A DNA stretch of 64,000 bases, taken from the NCBI GenBank assembly GCA_910583675.1, contig CAJTYH010000003.1, forward strand, positions 62,001 to 126,000, in the 5' to 3' direction. Positions 37,151-46,222 of the stretch are shown here, piece after piece. The number at the start of each line of letters is the position of its first letter. The first letter of the stretch is position 1. The notes under the pieces were generated by a model. The model was not told the origin of the DNA. It made no database searches and saw only the letters and a list, made by a program, of their open reading frames with translations. Origin of the DNA: an uncultured Muribaculaceae bacterium. GTDB lineage: Bacteria; Bacteroidota; Bacteroidia; Bacteroidales; Muribaculaceae. The translations under genes and the position numbers were made by a program.

Positions 37151-39409
37151 TCAGCGGATGGCCACTTTTGCGGAATGTGGGTGTCCTTGACTGTCGGTTA
37201 TGGAAATCAGATATATGCCAGAAGGGAATCCTGTGCAGTCGGCGGTCGCATCGGGGTGACCGGGATGTTGTTCAATGAGCATCCGTCCGTCGGTTGATAT
37301 TATCCTCAGTGTCATTATGTTTGAGGACAACAGGCTTGCATGGATCATGTGCCCGTGCACTTTGACAGAAAGCTCTTCTTCCTGTGTGGAGACTGCACTG
37401 TCCATTCCGGCGAGTTTACGTGCCATTTCCAGGCCTGCTGCAGCATCAAGGATGCCGTGTCCCCATTGCGGGTTGTGGGAATCCTGATCCGGCGAAACGG
37501 CTGTCGCCAAGGCAATATCCCTGATCTGCTTTCCGTTCAGGGTGGGATTTGCCTGTAGCCACAAAGCTGTCACCCCGGCTGCAAAAGGACTGGACATTGA
37601 TGTGCCTTGCATCGGCCCCCAATAATTCGTGTCTCCGTCGTTTTCATGGCTTATGGTGGCGAGAGCGAGGGGATAATCCGGATGCTCCTTGCAATATTCC
37701 CTTGAAAGTGAGGAGACGAGCTGTGCGCCGGGCGCACATATGTCGGGAAGGACTTTTCCGGTGCCGAGTGTGCCGTAGGAACTGAAATAGCTTACGCCTC
37801 CGATATTAAGGCGGGGAAAGTCTATTGATGAACCGGTAAGGGATGTGAAATGATTCTGGGAATCCAGCGATCCTACGCAGATAGGCCCTTCTCCTGCACA
37901 AAAATCGTTGACGGTGCGGGCGGAAGTAGGCATGGCGGCGCTATTATCCTTATGCTTTGTGAAAAATATTCCTGAGGTGGAGTAGAACTCTATGGTTGTG
38001 CCGGCAACGGTAGGCTCTACCTCTACTCCGAAAAGCGCATGCGCCTTATAAGGATCGGTGGTCGTGGTGTCAATATATGAGCAGCGGAGTGCGACGTTGT
38101 AGCGGTTGTTTTCGGGATTCAGTTCGCCGGCCACATGTATGTAGCCATCCATGAAGTCCGGCATGTCGGCAAACGGTACGTTTCCGAGGTTGTCCTGGAA
38201 TTTTTTTGAGCACAACACCCATTCGTTGATCCCGTTTTTAGGATCAAGGCTTACGGGTATGCGTTGTACCTCTCCGGTGTTCATGTCCTGGGTAAGCAAT
38301 GTGACTTTGAATTGCTTGTCGCTGTCAGACCATATGTCTACCGTACCGTTTAGCCTCAACGGTGAAAGGTGTGGATATTCCCGAAAGTATATGTGCACGG
38401 ATGGCTGTTCTGCCGATGTCGTCCCAGTCGTGAATCCGGTGCGTACGCCGTCGTTGGCAGCCGAGATGCATACGGTGGCATCCTCGGTGATGCTCTCCAT
38501 GTATCGGTTGAACAGGGTTGTGCCGTCGTGGGGGCCGATGTCGGATGAAATCGAGATGTTGATGACTGCCGGTTTGTCTTGTGCGGCGGCATATTCTATA
38601 ATCTCTTCGCATCCGGCCAGAAGCAGCGCATCGTATAGTGGCGAGGTGGTGGCTACGATATCCGCTCCGGGAGCGATTCCCTGCATGTTGTCTGCTGCAT
38701 AGCTTCCGGACAGGATGCCGGCAACATGGGTCGCATGGGTTTCGTCCGCGTTGTCTGTTGTCCAGGAGGAGATCTCTTCCGGATCTTCAAGTATCTGGGG
38801 AAGGGGTGAGTCGAATGTATAGTTCACCAGCTTTTTTACTCTCGGGTTGCCGTCAGGGTCAAGGAAATTGAGATGATTCGGATCAAAACCCGTGTCGGCA
38901 AAGCCCACTACCACTCCGGTGCCGTCCAGGGCTACGGGAAAAAGCGGATTGCTTGCCAACGCCTCGGGCAAACAGCAGAAATCGCGTGCCGAGGCCATCT
39001 GCGGGGCAGCGGCTGCAAAGGCTTCCAGACGGTGGATGCCTTTGCTTGAAGCCAGTTCGCCCAGTCTTTCTTCGGGCACAGTCGCCAACACTATGGTACC
39101 TCTCCTGTGCAATTCAGTTGCGAAATCGGGCAGCGGTGTATTTTCGGTTGCCACTCTGAGCATTATAGGCATGTATGTGGTCTGTCCGTCAGATGTAGCT
39201 TTTGTCAATTTTCCGACGTGCACGGTGTGTTGTCCTCTCATTGTGGACAGGAACCTCGCCGTGGGATTGACGGATGCGTTTCCGGCATTTGATATGAAGG
39301 GGAACGACAGCATTATGGCTGCAGAGATGGCTGTCAGACAGCGGTAGAACGAACCGGTTTCATGTTTCGGAATGCGTGCTGCGGCAATAGTCGGTTTCAT
39401 TGGCGGCAA
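37151..39409 (-). CDS. Subtilisin-like (S8) serine protease with type IX secretion tail
   Basis: The 752-residue protease has the S8 catalytic triad: Asp172 (GFADTGFDPNH), His225 (ETHATHVAG; the usual HGTH is HATH) and Ser near 604 (GTSMSSPFAAG). A hydrophobic leader near residues 27-42 is a signal peptide, followed by a propeptide-like segment to about 150. An insertion of about 150 residues separates His and Ser. The last 70 residues (RIISTDGRMLIEQ, FPSGIYLISI, AKVAIR) resemble the type A sorting domain of the type IX secretion system. Surface or secreted location is inferred. MKPTIA at residue 4 may be the true start. It is an isolated gene with its own promoter box. Confidence 0.92.
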   Translation of the reverse strand: MPPMKPTIAAARIPKHETGSFYRCLTAISAAIMLSFPFISNAGNASVNPTARFLSTMRGQHTVHVGKLTKATSDGQTTYMPIMLRVATENTPLPDFATELHRRGTIVLATVPEERLGELASSKGIHRLEAFAAAAPQMASARDFCCLPEALASNPLFPVALDGTGVVVGFADTGFDPNHLNFLDPDGNPRVKKLVNYTFDSPLPQILEDPEEISSWTTDNADETHATHVAGILSGSYAADNMQGIAPGADIVATTSPLYDALLLAGCEEIIEYAAAQDKPAVINISISSDIGPHDGTTLFNRYMESITEDATVCISAANDGVRTGFTTGTTSAEQPSVHIYFREYPHLSPLRLNGTVDIWSDSDKQFKVTLLTQDMNTGEVQRIPVSLDPKNGINEWVLCSKKFQDNLGNVPFADMPDFMDGYIHVAGELNPENNRYNVALRCSYIDTTTTDPYKAHALFGVEVEPTVAGTTIEFYSTSGIFFTKHKDNSAAMPTSARTVNDFCAGEGPICVGSLDSQNHFTSLTGSSIDFPRLNIGGVSYFSSYGTLGTGKVLPDICAPGAQLVSSLSREYCKEHPDYPLALATISHENDGDTNYWGPMQGTSMSSPFAAGVTALWLQANPTLNGKQIRDIALATAVSPDQDSHNPQWGHGILDAAAGLEMARKLAGMDSAVSTQEEELSVKVHGHMIHASLLSSNIMTLRIISTDGRMLIEQHPGHPDATADCTGFPSGIYLISITDSQGHPHSAKVAIR

Positions 39410-39437
39410 GATGGCTTTGTAGTGTCATGAAATATCG

Positions 39438-39445
39438 CAAAGATA
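39438..39445 (-). promoter_or_regulatory. -7 promoter box of the S8 protease
   Basis: CAAAGATA on the plus strand is TATCTTTG on the coding strand, 29 bases before the start codon. No clear -33 TTTG is seen. Confidence 0.5.
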
Positions 39446-39580
39446 CGCAAAAGCGTGATAACGTCCTGCTCCATGCATCCTTTTCAAGGCTTATATATGA
39501 ACTTTTATGTATTTTTTCGTTAACGGCTGCTGCTGTCTTGTGGTGATACCGGTCGGTAAGGATGAGGGTTGCCAGGTATT

Positions 39581-39611
39581 TTTGCCGTTAGTGAAAAATG
39601 ATGTAACTTTG
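39581..39611 (+). promoter_or_regulatory. Complete promoter of the LptF/LptG-ribBA unit
   Basis: TTTG (39581-39584), a 19-base spacer and TAACTTTG (39604-39611) match the Bacteroidales consensus exactly. Transcription would begin near 39616-39619, which argues for the start codon at 39673 rather than 39625. Confidence 0.75.
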
Positions 39612-39672
39612 TAGGCTGAAAAGCGTGTATGAGTGCGCTTTTGATTGTCCCCTAAAATCCGCACCGGCCGAC

Positions 39673-41469
39673 ATGTTACTGAAAAGGCTATATAGATTTA
39701 TGCTCAGGAGTTTCCTGCCTCTGTTTCTGATGACATTCTTCATCTGCCTCTTCATCGTGCTCATGCAGTTCCTCTGGAGATACATAGACGAGCTTGTGGG
39801 AAAGGGGCTTGAAGTGCATGTGATAGGCGAGCTATTCTTTTATGCGGCGCTGACCATGGTGCCGATGGCTCTTCCGTTGGCCATCCTTCTCGCGTCGCTG
39901 ATGACTTTCGGCAACCTCGGGGAAAGATTCGAACTTACTGCGATAAAGGCTTCAGGCATTTCGCTTATGAAGGCCATGCGTCCGTTGATAGTTTTTATCT
40001 CCCTGGTGGCAATAGGGGCTTTCTTTTTTCAGAACTATGTGCTTCCATACGCTCAGGTGAAGATGTGGACGCTGCTGTATTCCGTAAGGCAGAAATCGCC
40101 GGAACTCGAGATCCCGGAAGGTGTTTTCTACGACCAGATAGCCGGTTATAACTTTTATGTGGAGCATAAGAACCGCGAGACAGGCACACTCTATGACATG
40201 ATGATCTATGATGTGTCTCGTGGCTTTGACAACTCCCGCATCATTCTGGCTGATTCGGGGCACCTGAAACTTGCCGACGACAAGGAGCATCTGTTCCTTC
40301 AGCTGTATGATGGTGAACAGTTCGAGAACCTCAAGGAGAATACCAACGGCGCTCCTGCCAGCGGCAATCAGCCATACAGGCGGGAGTCATTCAAACTCAA
40401 GGAGATACTTCTGGCTTTCGATGCCAATTTCAACCGCATGGATGAGAGCGGCATGCGCAACCAATATGTGGGGAAGAACATCAAGGAGCTGAGGGCTACC
40501 ATTGATTCGGTTACCGGAAGGGTAGATTCCATAGGGGCGGAATATGCGAAGCTGCTAAGAAGCACACCGTATATTCGCGTGCAGCCGACTGAAAGGCGCA
40601 TGGTGGACGGGGAGATGGCCGAGGTGCCGAATCCTCCTGTAAGGCTTGACAGGCCGATAGACATAGATTCGTTGTTCTATATAGTGCGTCCCGAAAAGAC
40701 ACCTACATATCTGGCCGAAGCACTCATGAAAGTGCAGCGTGTCAAGCAGGAGTATGAGTTCAAGAGCTATGCGATGGAGGATGACCGCAAGACTATCCGC
40801 CGCCATGATATAGAGATGCAGAAGAAATTCACCCTTTCCATAGCCTGTCTGATATTCTTCTTCATAGGTGCTCCTTTGGGTGCGATCATCCGCAAGGGTG
40901 GCCTTGGTGCGCCGCTTGTAATATCGGTGATTCTCTTCATTATCTATTACATCATAGATAATACCGGATACAAGATGGCTCGCGACGGCAAGATAGAGGT
41001 GTGGCAAGGGATGTGGCTAAGTTCCGCCATATTGCTTCCACTCGGCATATTCTTCACTTACAAGGCTGTAAAGGATTCCGCCGTGTTTGACATGGATGCG
41101 TATAAGAACATGGTGCGCCGCCTTACGGGATCGCTGCATCGCGAGCTGGAAGTCAAGGAATTCGTGATGCAGGAGGTGGAGCCACAGGAGGCGCTACGGT
41201 TGCTCGGCGAACTATGCGCCGCTTGTGAGGTGTTCCGCCGTACCTATGAGGAATTGCCGGTTATGAAGAAGATATATTATTTCTTCAAGAAATTCCCGCA
41301 GAGAGAGGGAGCACAGACTGTATTGAACGATACGGTTGACTATCTATCCAATTCCAGGGACAAGAGGGTGATAGGCACAGTCAACAAGTTCCCGTTCCAA
41401 TTGACCACGCGTACCGTGGAGGGCACGTTGGCGACAGCCCGTGAACTGGAACGGTTGTTGCAGGGTTAA
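39673..41469 (+). CDS. LptF/LptG (YjgP/YjgQ) family permease
   Basis: This inner-membrane protein belongs to the pair that extracts lipopolysaccharide for transport to the outer membrane with LptB. From MLLKRLYRF (39673) it has 598 residues. Three helices lie near the N-terminus (LPLFLMTFFICLFIVLMQFL; MVPMALPLAILLASLMTFG; PLIVFISLVAIGAFFF), followed by a long periplasmic domain and three C-terminal helices (FFFIGAPLGAIIRKGGLG). It is longer than E. coli LptF/G (about 360), with an enlarged periplasmic region and a cytoplasmic tail of about 130 residues, as often in Bacteroidetes. The upstream start at 39625 adds residues unlike the family. ribBA follows 40 bases later. Confidence 0.92.
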   Translation: MLLKRLYRFMLRSFLPLFLMTFFICLFIVLMQFLWRYIDELVGKGLEVHVIGELFFYAALTMVPMALPLAILLASLMTFGNLGERFELTAIKASGISLMKAMRPLIVFISLVAIGAFFFQNYVLPYAQVKMWTLLYSVRQKSPELEIPEGVFYDQIAGYNFYVEHKNRETGTLYDMMIYDVSRGFDNSRIILADSGHLKLADDKEHLFLQLYDGEQFENLKENTNGAPASGNQPYRRESFKLKEILLAFDANFNRMDESGMRNQYVGKNIKELRATIDSVTGRVDSIGAEYAKLLRSTPYIRVQPTERRMVDGEMAEVPNPPVRLDRPIDIDSLFYIVRPEKTPTYLAEALMKVQRVKQEYEFKSYAMEDDRKTIRRHDIEMQKKFTLSIACLIFFFIGAPLGAIIRKGGLGAPLVISVILFIIYYIIDNTGYKMARDGKIEVWQGMWLSSAILLPLGIFFTYKAVKDSAVFDMDAYKNMVRRLTGSLHRELEVKEFVMQEVEPQEALRLLGELCAACEVFRRTYEELPVMKKIYYFFKKFPQREGAQTVLNDTVDYLSNSRDKRVIGTVNKFPFQLTTRTVEGTLATARELERLLQG

Positions 41470-41509
41470 GATAAATGACAACAAAAACTCACAAAATCAA
41501 ACGATAAAA

Positions 41510-42715
41510 GTGAAACTTGATTCGATCGAAAGCGCCATCGACGATTTCCGCGAAGGCAAAATGGTGATAGTGGTTGATGATGAAGACCGCGAAAATGAGG
41601 GCGATATAATCGTCGCCGCTGAAAAGATCACCCCCGAGCAGGTGAATTTCATGCTCAAGAATGCCCGTGGGGTGTTATGCGCTCCATTGTCTATAACACG
41701 TTGCAAGGAGTTGAGGCTTGAGCCACAGACCACGGACAACACTTCGATGCTCGGCACACCCTTTACCATTACGGTGGACAAGCTTGAGGGGTGCACCACC
41801 GGAGTGTCTGCCGAAGATCGCTGTGCCACGATTCGTGCGCTTGCCGATCCCGATTCTACTCCCGAGACATTCGGACGTCCCGGTCATATCAACCCGCTAT
41901 ATGCCCAGGATCAGGGTGTTCTCAGACGAAGCGGCCACACCGAGGCTGCTGTGGATCTGGCACGGCTTGCCGGATTGTATCCTGCTGCGGCATTGATGGA
42001 AATCATGTCGGATGACGGATCCATGGCTCGTCTGCCTGAACTGCGTCGCCTTGCCGACCAGTGGGGGATGAAACTTGTGAGCATCGCTGATCTGATTGCC
42101 TACCGCCTTAAGAAAGAGTCGCTTGTGGAGCAAGGTGTGGAGGTGGATCTGCCTACCTGCTACGGACACTTTCGCCTTATCCCTTTCCGTCAGAAAAGCA
42201 ACGGACTGGAGCATGTGGCTATCTTCAAGGGTGACCTCCATACCGATGATCCGGTGTTGGTAAGGGTGCATTCCTCATGTGCCACCGGCGATATTTTCGG
42301 CTCTATGCGTTGCGACTGCGGCGAGCAGCTACATCAGGCATTGCGCATGGTGGAGAAGGAAGGCCGGGGGGCTGTTATTTATCTCAGTCAGGAAGGTCGC
42401 GGAATAGGTCTGATGGACAAGATCCGTGCCTATAAGCTTCAGGAAGAGGGGATGGACACTGTGGAGGCCAATCTGCATCTCGGACATAAGGCCGACGAAC
42501 GCGACTATGGAGTGGGTGCCCAGATACTGCATGCACTCGGCATAAAGAAGATGCGCCTGATGACCAACAACCCCATAAAGCGCGTAGGTCTGGAAGGATA
42601 TGGGCTGGAGGTAGTAGAGAATGTGCCGATAGAGATAGAGCCGAATGAATACGATCGCTTCTACATGTCAACCAAGAAGCACCGTATGGGGCATGATCTC
42701 CGTAAGGTGGACTGA
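41510..42715 (+). CDS. ribBA: Bifunctional DHBP synthase / GTP cyclohydrolase II
   Basis: This enzyme opens both branches of riboflavin synthesis. The N-terminal half is 3,4-dihydroxy-2-butanone-4-phosphate synthase (VVDDEDRENEGDI, with the metal site; later RRSGHTEAAVDLARLAG). The C-terminal half is GTP cyclohydrolase II with its zinc cysteines in SSCATGDIFGSMRCDCGEQL and the QEGRGIGL loop. The start is probably the GTG at 41510 (VKLDSIESAI), because family members begin at this point; an in-frame ATG at 41441 overlaps the upstream gene and adds an unrelated 23 residues. From GTG the length is 401. No FMN riboswitch is visible in the short gap. Confidence 0.95.
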   Translation: MKLDSIESAIDDFREGKMVIVVDDEDRENEGDIIVAAEKITPEQVNFMLKNARGVLCAPLSITRCKELRLEPQTTDNTSMLGTPFTITVDKLEGCTTGVSAEDRCATIRALADPDSTPETFGRPGHINPLYAQDQGVLRRSGHTEAAVDLARLAGLYPAAALMEIMSDDGSMARLPELRRLADQWGMKLVSIADLIAYRLKKESLVEQGVEVDLPTCYGHFRLIPFRQKSNGLEHVAIFKGDLHTDDPVLVRVHSSCATGDIFGSMRCDCGEQLHQALRMVEKEGRGAVIYLSQEGRGIGLMDKIRAYKLQEEGMDTVEANLHLGHKADERDYGVGAQILHALGIKKMRLMTNNPIKRVGLEGYGLEVVENVPIEIEPNEYDRFYMSTKKHRMGHDLRKVD

Positions 42716-42761
42716 CCGCGTGCCTTGGTGCATATTTCGGTCGTGTTGTGACCGTCGGGGC

Positions 42762-44192
42762 TCATTTTGCCGTCGGTAGGCTGAATGTGAACCTTAGTCC
42801 CCCCGTTGGGACGTTTTCGACCGTTATGTTTCCTCCGAGTGCGACGATTATCCTTTTTATGAGTGGCATCCCGAGTCCTGCACCCCCGTTCTTGCGGGAG
42901 CGTCCATTGTCTACCCGGTAGAACAAGTCGAAGAGGCGTGGAAGGTCTTCTTCCTTGACCCCTTTCCCGTTGTCGGCGAATGAAAATACGTGCATGCCGT
43001 TTTCTTTCCTTAGCCAAATGAGTGAAATCTCTGTTCCGCCGGAATGTTGTGCGGCGTTGTAAATGAGGTTAAGCAACGCGTTGTTAAGCAGGGATTCGTG
43101 TCCGAGGACACGGCAGTCATAGGGGATGTCGCAGATGAATGTCATGTTGTCGGCGATGTGACCTTGCTTTACGTCCTGTGCCAGCATGACGGCCAAGTCG
43201 TGGAAATTGATCTCCCTTCGTTCAATTCCGGCACCGTTCTCCTGCAGACGCATTACCGTGGTCATGTCTCCTACAAGATTGGCCAGACGGTCTATGTTCT
43301 GCTGTGCACGCAGCAGGAACTTCTGCTTTTGTGTGTGCGGAATGCCGTTGTCGCCCAATACGGTGTCAAGGTAGCCTTTTACAATACCTACGGGTGTGTT
43401 TAGTTCATGGCTGATGTTCAAGCCGATCTGACGTTCATGATACATTTTTTCATGTTCGGCTCTTATTTTGTCGCGATATAAGGTGAGCAGGTTGCGGGAT
43501 ACTTCACCCAGTTCGTCCTTGGAGAACTGTCCCGGATCTATATTGTCGGGCAGACTGTCGGTGGAAATGGCCTGTGCGAGATCCTGAAGGGCGTACACGT
43601 TCCGGCAAATGGTTCTGGATCCAAGATATGCCAGTAACAGTGACAATACTCCGAGGATTATGACAACGACCCATATCATCGGATCGATCCGTAGGAAAGT
43701 GAGCACTTCGTCGTCATACGGTAGCGCGGCAAACGAATGTATGCGTCCGTCGCTGCTTGTCATAGAGTTTATCATGCATTTTCTGTTGTCGTATGACATG
43801 TTGCTCACTTTGGCATGCCCTCCGCTGTTCCAGAGTTTTTCAAGCTCCGGATTGATGTTGCCGTCATCGTCGTATAGGAGGATGGTGGCCTCTGCATTGT
43901 CCGCTACCATATTCCTGTTGTCGTTATACACGGTGACATGCAGCGGGTCAAGTGTGGTCTTGGCCGTGAAAAGCCTTATGAAGTCAACTGTTTTCTGTAA
44001 GTCTACTCCATGTTCGTAGGCATCGATTACGGTATAATTGACATTCAACAGGCGATTTTCAAGATTAGTCTTCTGTCGTTGCTCTTCATGTCTGACGAAA
44101 TATATTATCGTGATGCCGATTATAAGCCAAGAGATCCCGACAAAGGGGAAAAACAGCTTCCAATGGAGTCGTAAGATATGATTGCGTTTCAT
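42762..44192 (-). CDS. Orphan sensor histidine kinase with HAMP domain
   Basis: The 476-residue kinase has a first transmembrane helix at about 13-33, a periplasmic domain of about 135 residues, a second helix (about 171-192), a HAMP-like linker, HisKA with phosphoacceptor His262 (NISHELNTPVGIVKGYL) and a HATPase domain (NALLNLIYNAAQHSGG, SFADNGKGV, GAGLGMPLIKRII). No response regulator lies next to it, so the partner is elsewhere. The periplasmic domain is not recognised. It is convergent with ribBA, with a 46-base gap. Confidence 0.93.
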   Translation of the reverse strand: MKRNHILRLHWKLFFPFVGISWLIIGITIIYFVRHEEQRQKTNLENRLLNVNYTVIDAYEHGVDLQKTVDFIRLFTAKTTLDPLHVTVYNDNRNMVADNAEATILLYDDDGNINPELEKLWNSGGHAKVSNMSYDNRKCMINSMTSSDGRIHSFAALPYDDEVLTFLRIDPMIWVVVIILGVLSLLLAYLGSRTICRNVYALQDLAQAISTDSLPDNIDPGQFSKDELGEVSRNLLTLYRDKIRAEHEKMYHERQIGLNISHELNTPVGIVKGYLDTVLGDNGIPHTQKQKFLLRAQQNIDRLANLVGDMTTVMRLQENGAGIERREINFHDLAVMLAQDVKQGHIADNMTFICDIPYDCRVLGHESLLNNALLNLIYNAAQHSGGTEISLIWLRKENGMHVFSFADNGKGVKEEDLPRLFDLFYRVDNGRSRKNGGAGLGMPLIKRIIVALGGNITVENVPTGGLRFTFSLPTAK

Positions 44193-44276
44193 GCGTCACA
44201 TGATAAATTCCGGGGTATCCCGAATGTGATAATCACCCATACATGGTAACACTTTATCTCATTGAAATGTTCTCTC

Positions 44277-44290
44277 AAATTGATCAATTT
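44277..44290. promoter_or_regulatory. 14-bp perfect palindrome upstream of the orphan kinase
   Basis: AAATTGATCAATTT is fully self-complementary and lies 85 bases before the kinase start. It could be an operator or simply an AT-rich coincidence. Confidence 0.3.
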
Positions 44291-44358
44291 CGGTGAGATG
44301 CAGAAAGGCGGCATGCCTGATTCAGACACACCGCCAGTATATTATGAGTGCGATTGTG

Positions 44359-45498
44359 TTATCTGGTGGCTGCGGATAGATTCGGGCGAGGCTTGCCGTA
44401 GGCGGATGCGCCGATTATCCATTTGCTGCCCGGGAGGAAGGAGATCACACGGGCTGTCAGGTAGCAGCAGATGAAGGTGGTTACTGCGATAGCGGGAATG
44501 GCTGCCACGGTGGGGAGCGGATAGTCTATCTTGAATACCGATACCCAAAAACCGAGCCAGAAGATATGCATCAGATAGATGCCGTAGCTCAGCTGTGAGG
44601 TGCGGGTTATGATCGCGGGTGCCTCTTTCTGTGTGATGCATGTAAACAGGAGGAATGCTCCGGCTGTGAGGACTACGCAATTGATGGTGCAGAATGCCCA
44701 TCCGATCTCAAGCACCGGTGTGACAAGCAGTTGACCCGGTATGGCTTGAACGTAGAAGGAGTAGATGGTGGCGGCAGCTCCGAAGATGAGCATTGCGGCA
44801 CCCGCCCATAGGCGTGTGGTGCGGCTCCATGTGAGATGCATGCGGATATAGTGGGCGAGCACGAGGTAGCCGAGATAGCCGGAGAAGTACCATAGCAGAT
44901 GGTAGCCGTTCCAGAAGCATTCACCCCAAACTTCTCCCCACAGGCGGTTCATGTATGGCATGCAGGTGGATATGAGGAACAGAAGGATGAAGAAACGCTC
45001 CTCCTTGGCTGATGCCTTCTCAAGCCATGGCGACACGATAGGGATGAAGAGGTAGATGCTGATCAAGGGGTACATGAACCAGAGGTGCCCGGCTGTGGTG
45101 GGGAAGTTCAGGAGTATACGGGAGAGGTCGCGGAGGGATGTGGCGCTGTCTATCTGTCCCCAAAGCACCGGCACGGTGCTATACAGCACCATGAAGATGA
45201 AGAAAGGGGGAAGAATATGTGTGAATCTCCTTTTGTAGAATTGGCCGCTTGTCATCTTTGGCGACATGGGGACAAGGAGATAGGCCGATACGATGAAGAA
45301 CAGGGGCACTGCCATGCGGGAGAATCCGTCGTAGACGGAGACCCAAAGGCGATCAGCTTCGTTCTGGAGCATCGCCATGGGGCCTGCCATGTCTGATTCT
45401 CCTCCGGCTCCGTAGAAGTTTTCGCTGGCGTGCACGAGTACTACCAGAAAGCAGGCAAATACGCGCAGCCAGTCAAGAAATACGATACGATCTTTCAT
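44359..45498 (-). CDS. Acyltransferase-3 family membrane protein
   Basis: From MKDRIVFLDWLR (45498) the protein has 379 residues and about ten hydrophobic helices, matching the acyltransferase-3 (OafA/NodX/WecH) family, which O-acylates surface sugars or other envelope molecules. The conserved start RIVFLDWLRVFACFLVVLVH includes the Asp-Trp-Leu-Arg and His of the proposed active site. The upstream in-frame ATG at 45555 would add 19 polar residues before the usual start. No glycosyltransferase neighbours are present to indicate the acceptor. The gene stands alone downstream of the repeat-rich spacer. Confidence 0.9.
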   Translation of the reverse strand: MKDRIVFLDWLRVFACFLVVLVHASENFYGAGGESDMAGPMAMLQNEADRLWVSVYDGFSRMAVPLFFIVSAYLLVPMSPKMTSGQFYKRRFTHILPPFFIFMVLYSTVPVLWGQIDSATSLRDLSRILLNFPTTAGHLWFMYPLISIYLFIPIVSPWLEKASAKEERFFILLFLISTCMPYMNRLWGEVWGECFWNGYHLLWYFSGYLGYLVLAHYIRMHLTWSRTTRLWAGAAMLIFGAAATIYSFYVQAIPGQLLVTPVLEIGWAFCTINCVVLTAGAFLLFTCITQKEAPAIITRTSQLSYGIYLMHIFWLGFWVSVFKIDYPLPTVAAIPAIAVTTFICCYLTARVISFLPGSKWIIGASAYGKPRPNLSAATR

Positions 45499-45599
45499 TG
45501 CTGTAATGGATTGGCTTGATAATTTGGTTAATGTAACAGAAGGGGCACGATACATGATGAAAGCGTGTCCCTTCTGATCAGAATTTCAAGGTATGTTTT

Positions 45600-45772
45600 A
45601 AGAGTTCGTCTATAAATTTTTTCAAATAAAAATCCGCGGATTTTTAGTCTCTTTTTGACGTATTTTGAATTTTTCATCGGTCACGATGCCCGCATCGCTC
45701 CCTCTTCAAAACTCAAAATCCACTCAAAAACATCCCTGAAAATCTTTTGGAAAAAACTTTAGACAAACTCTA
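45600..45772. repeat. Inverted-repeat bounded 173-bp element (MITE-like candidate)
   Basis: The 24-base ends are imperfect inverted copies sharing AGAGTT-N-GTCTA and a T-rich run. Between them is a palindrome. A further diverged direct copy of the right end (AAAATCTTTTGGAAA...GACAA) appears at about 45802-45830. There is no transposase. It could be a small mobile element remnant, a folded RNA end, or chance in AT-rich DNA. Confidence 0.4.
45627..45646. repeat. 20-bp perfect palindrome
   Basis: TAAAAATCCG followed by its exact reverse complement. The GC core flanked by A and T runs also resembles a bidirectional terminator with almost no loop. Confidence 0.6.
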
Positions 45773-45778
45773 AGAGCT

Positions 45779-45797
45779 AGAAGTCAAAATGACTTCT
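45779..45797 (-). terminator. Hairpin after trxA
   Basis: AGAAGTCA pairs with TGACTTCT around an AAA loop, 40 bases after the trxA stop on the minus strand. There is no strong T tract, so it is a weak terminator candidate. Confidence 0.4.
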
Positions 45798-45836
45798 TCG
45801 TCTAAAATCCTTTTTGGAAAGATTTCTGACAAGTTT

Positions 45837-46160
45837 TTATAAGGCGAGGAGTTCCTCGATTTTGGCCTTGAAGGTTTCACGTGACTGTGACCCTGCGAGG
45901 CGGATTGCAGTCTTCTCTCCGTTTTTGAAGAAGAGGAAGGTGGGTATGGACATGATACGGTACTCTGCGGCAAGGTCTCCCTCCTCGTCTACGTTGTATT
46001 TCCCTATTACTACGCGACCCTCATATTCTTTGGCAAGGTCGTCTACGATAGGGCTCATTGCCATGCATGGGCCGCACCATGTCGCCCAAAAGTCAATGAT
46101 AACAGGCTTGCCTGAGGCAATGAGTTCTTTCGCATTAGCGTCTGTGATGGTAAGTGCCAT
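45837..46160 (-). CDS. trxA: Thioredoxin
   Basis: The 107-residue protein has the canonical active site WCGPC (residues 28-32) after VIIDFWAT, and the conserved cis-proline segment SIPTFLFFKNGEK. There is no signal peptide, so it is a cytoplasmic dithiol reductant. Length is that of classical thioredoxins. It lies 62 bases downstream of dnaE on the same strand and may share its transcript, as no separate promoter box is seen in the gap. Confidence 0.98.
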   Translation of the reverse strand: MALTITDANAKELIASGKPVIIDFWATWCGPCMAMSPIVDDLAKEYEGRVVIGKYNVDEEGDLAAEYRIMSIPTFLFFKNGEKTAIRLAGSQSRETFKAKIEELLAL

Positions 46161-46222
46161 TGTTTTAGTTTGTTTGGTTATTATGTAACGGTTATATAGT
46201 CTTTTCTAAATGCATTGATGCA

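Larger units (their letters stand above)
45499..45836. other. 338-bp AT-rich intergenic region with repeats
   Basis: No coding frame or RNA gene is seen. The region holds an imperfect inverted-repeat pair (45600-45623 and 45749-45772), a 20-bp palindrome, and a short perfect hairpin. It must contain the end of the trxA transcript and the acyltransferase promoter, but no TAnnTTTG box is evident. Confidence 0.6.

Noticed and set aside
41470..41509. Possible FMN riboswitch before ribBA
   Set aside because: The gap is 40 bases, far too short for the FMN element.
44277..44290. Palindrome as a kinase operator
   Set aside because: It is AT-rich, single, and no promoter box is near, so a regulatory role was not claimed beyond a low-confidence entry.
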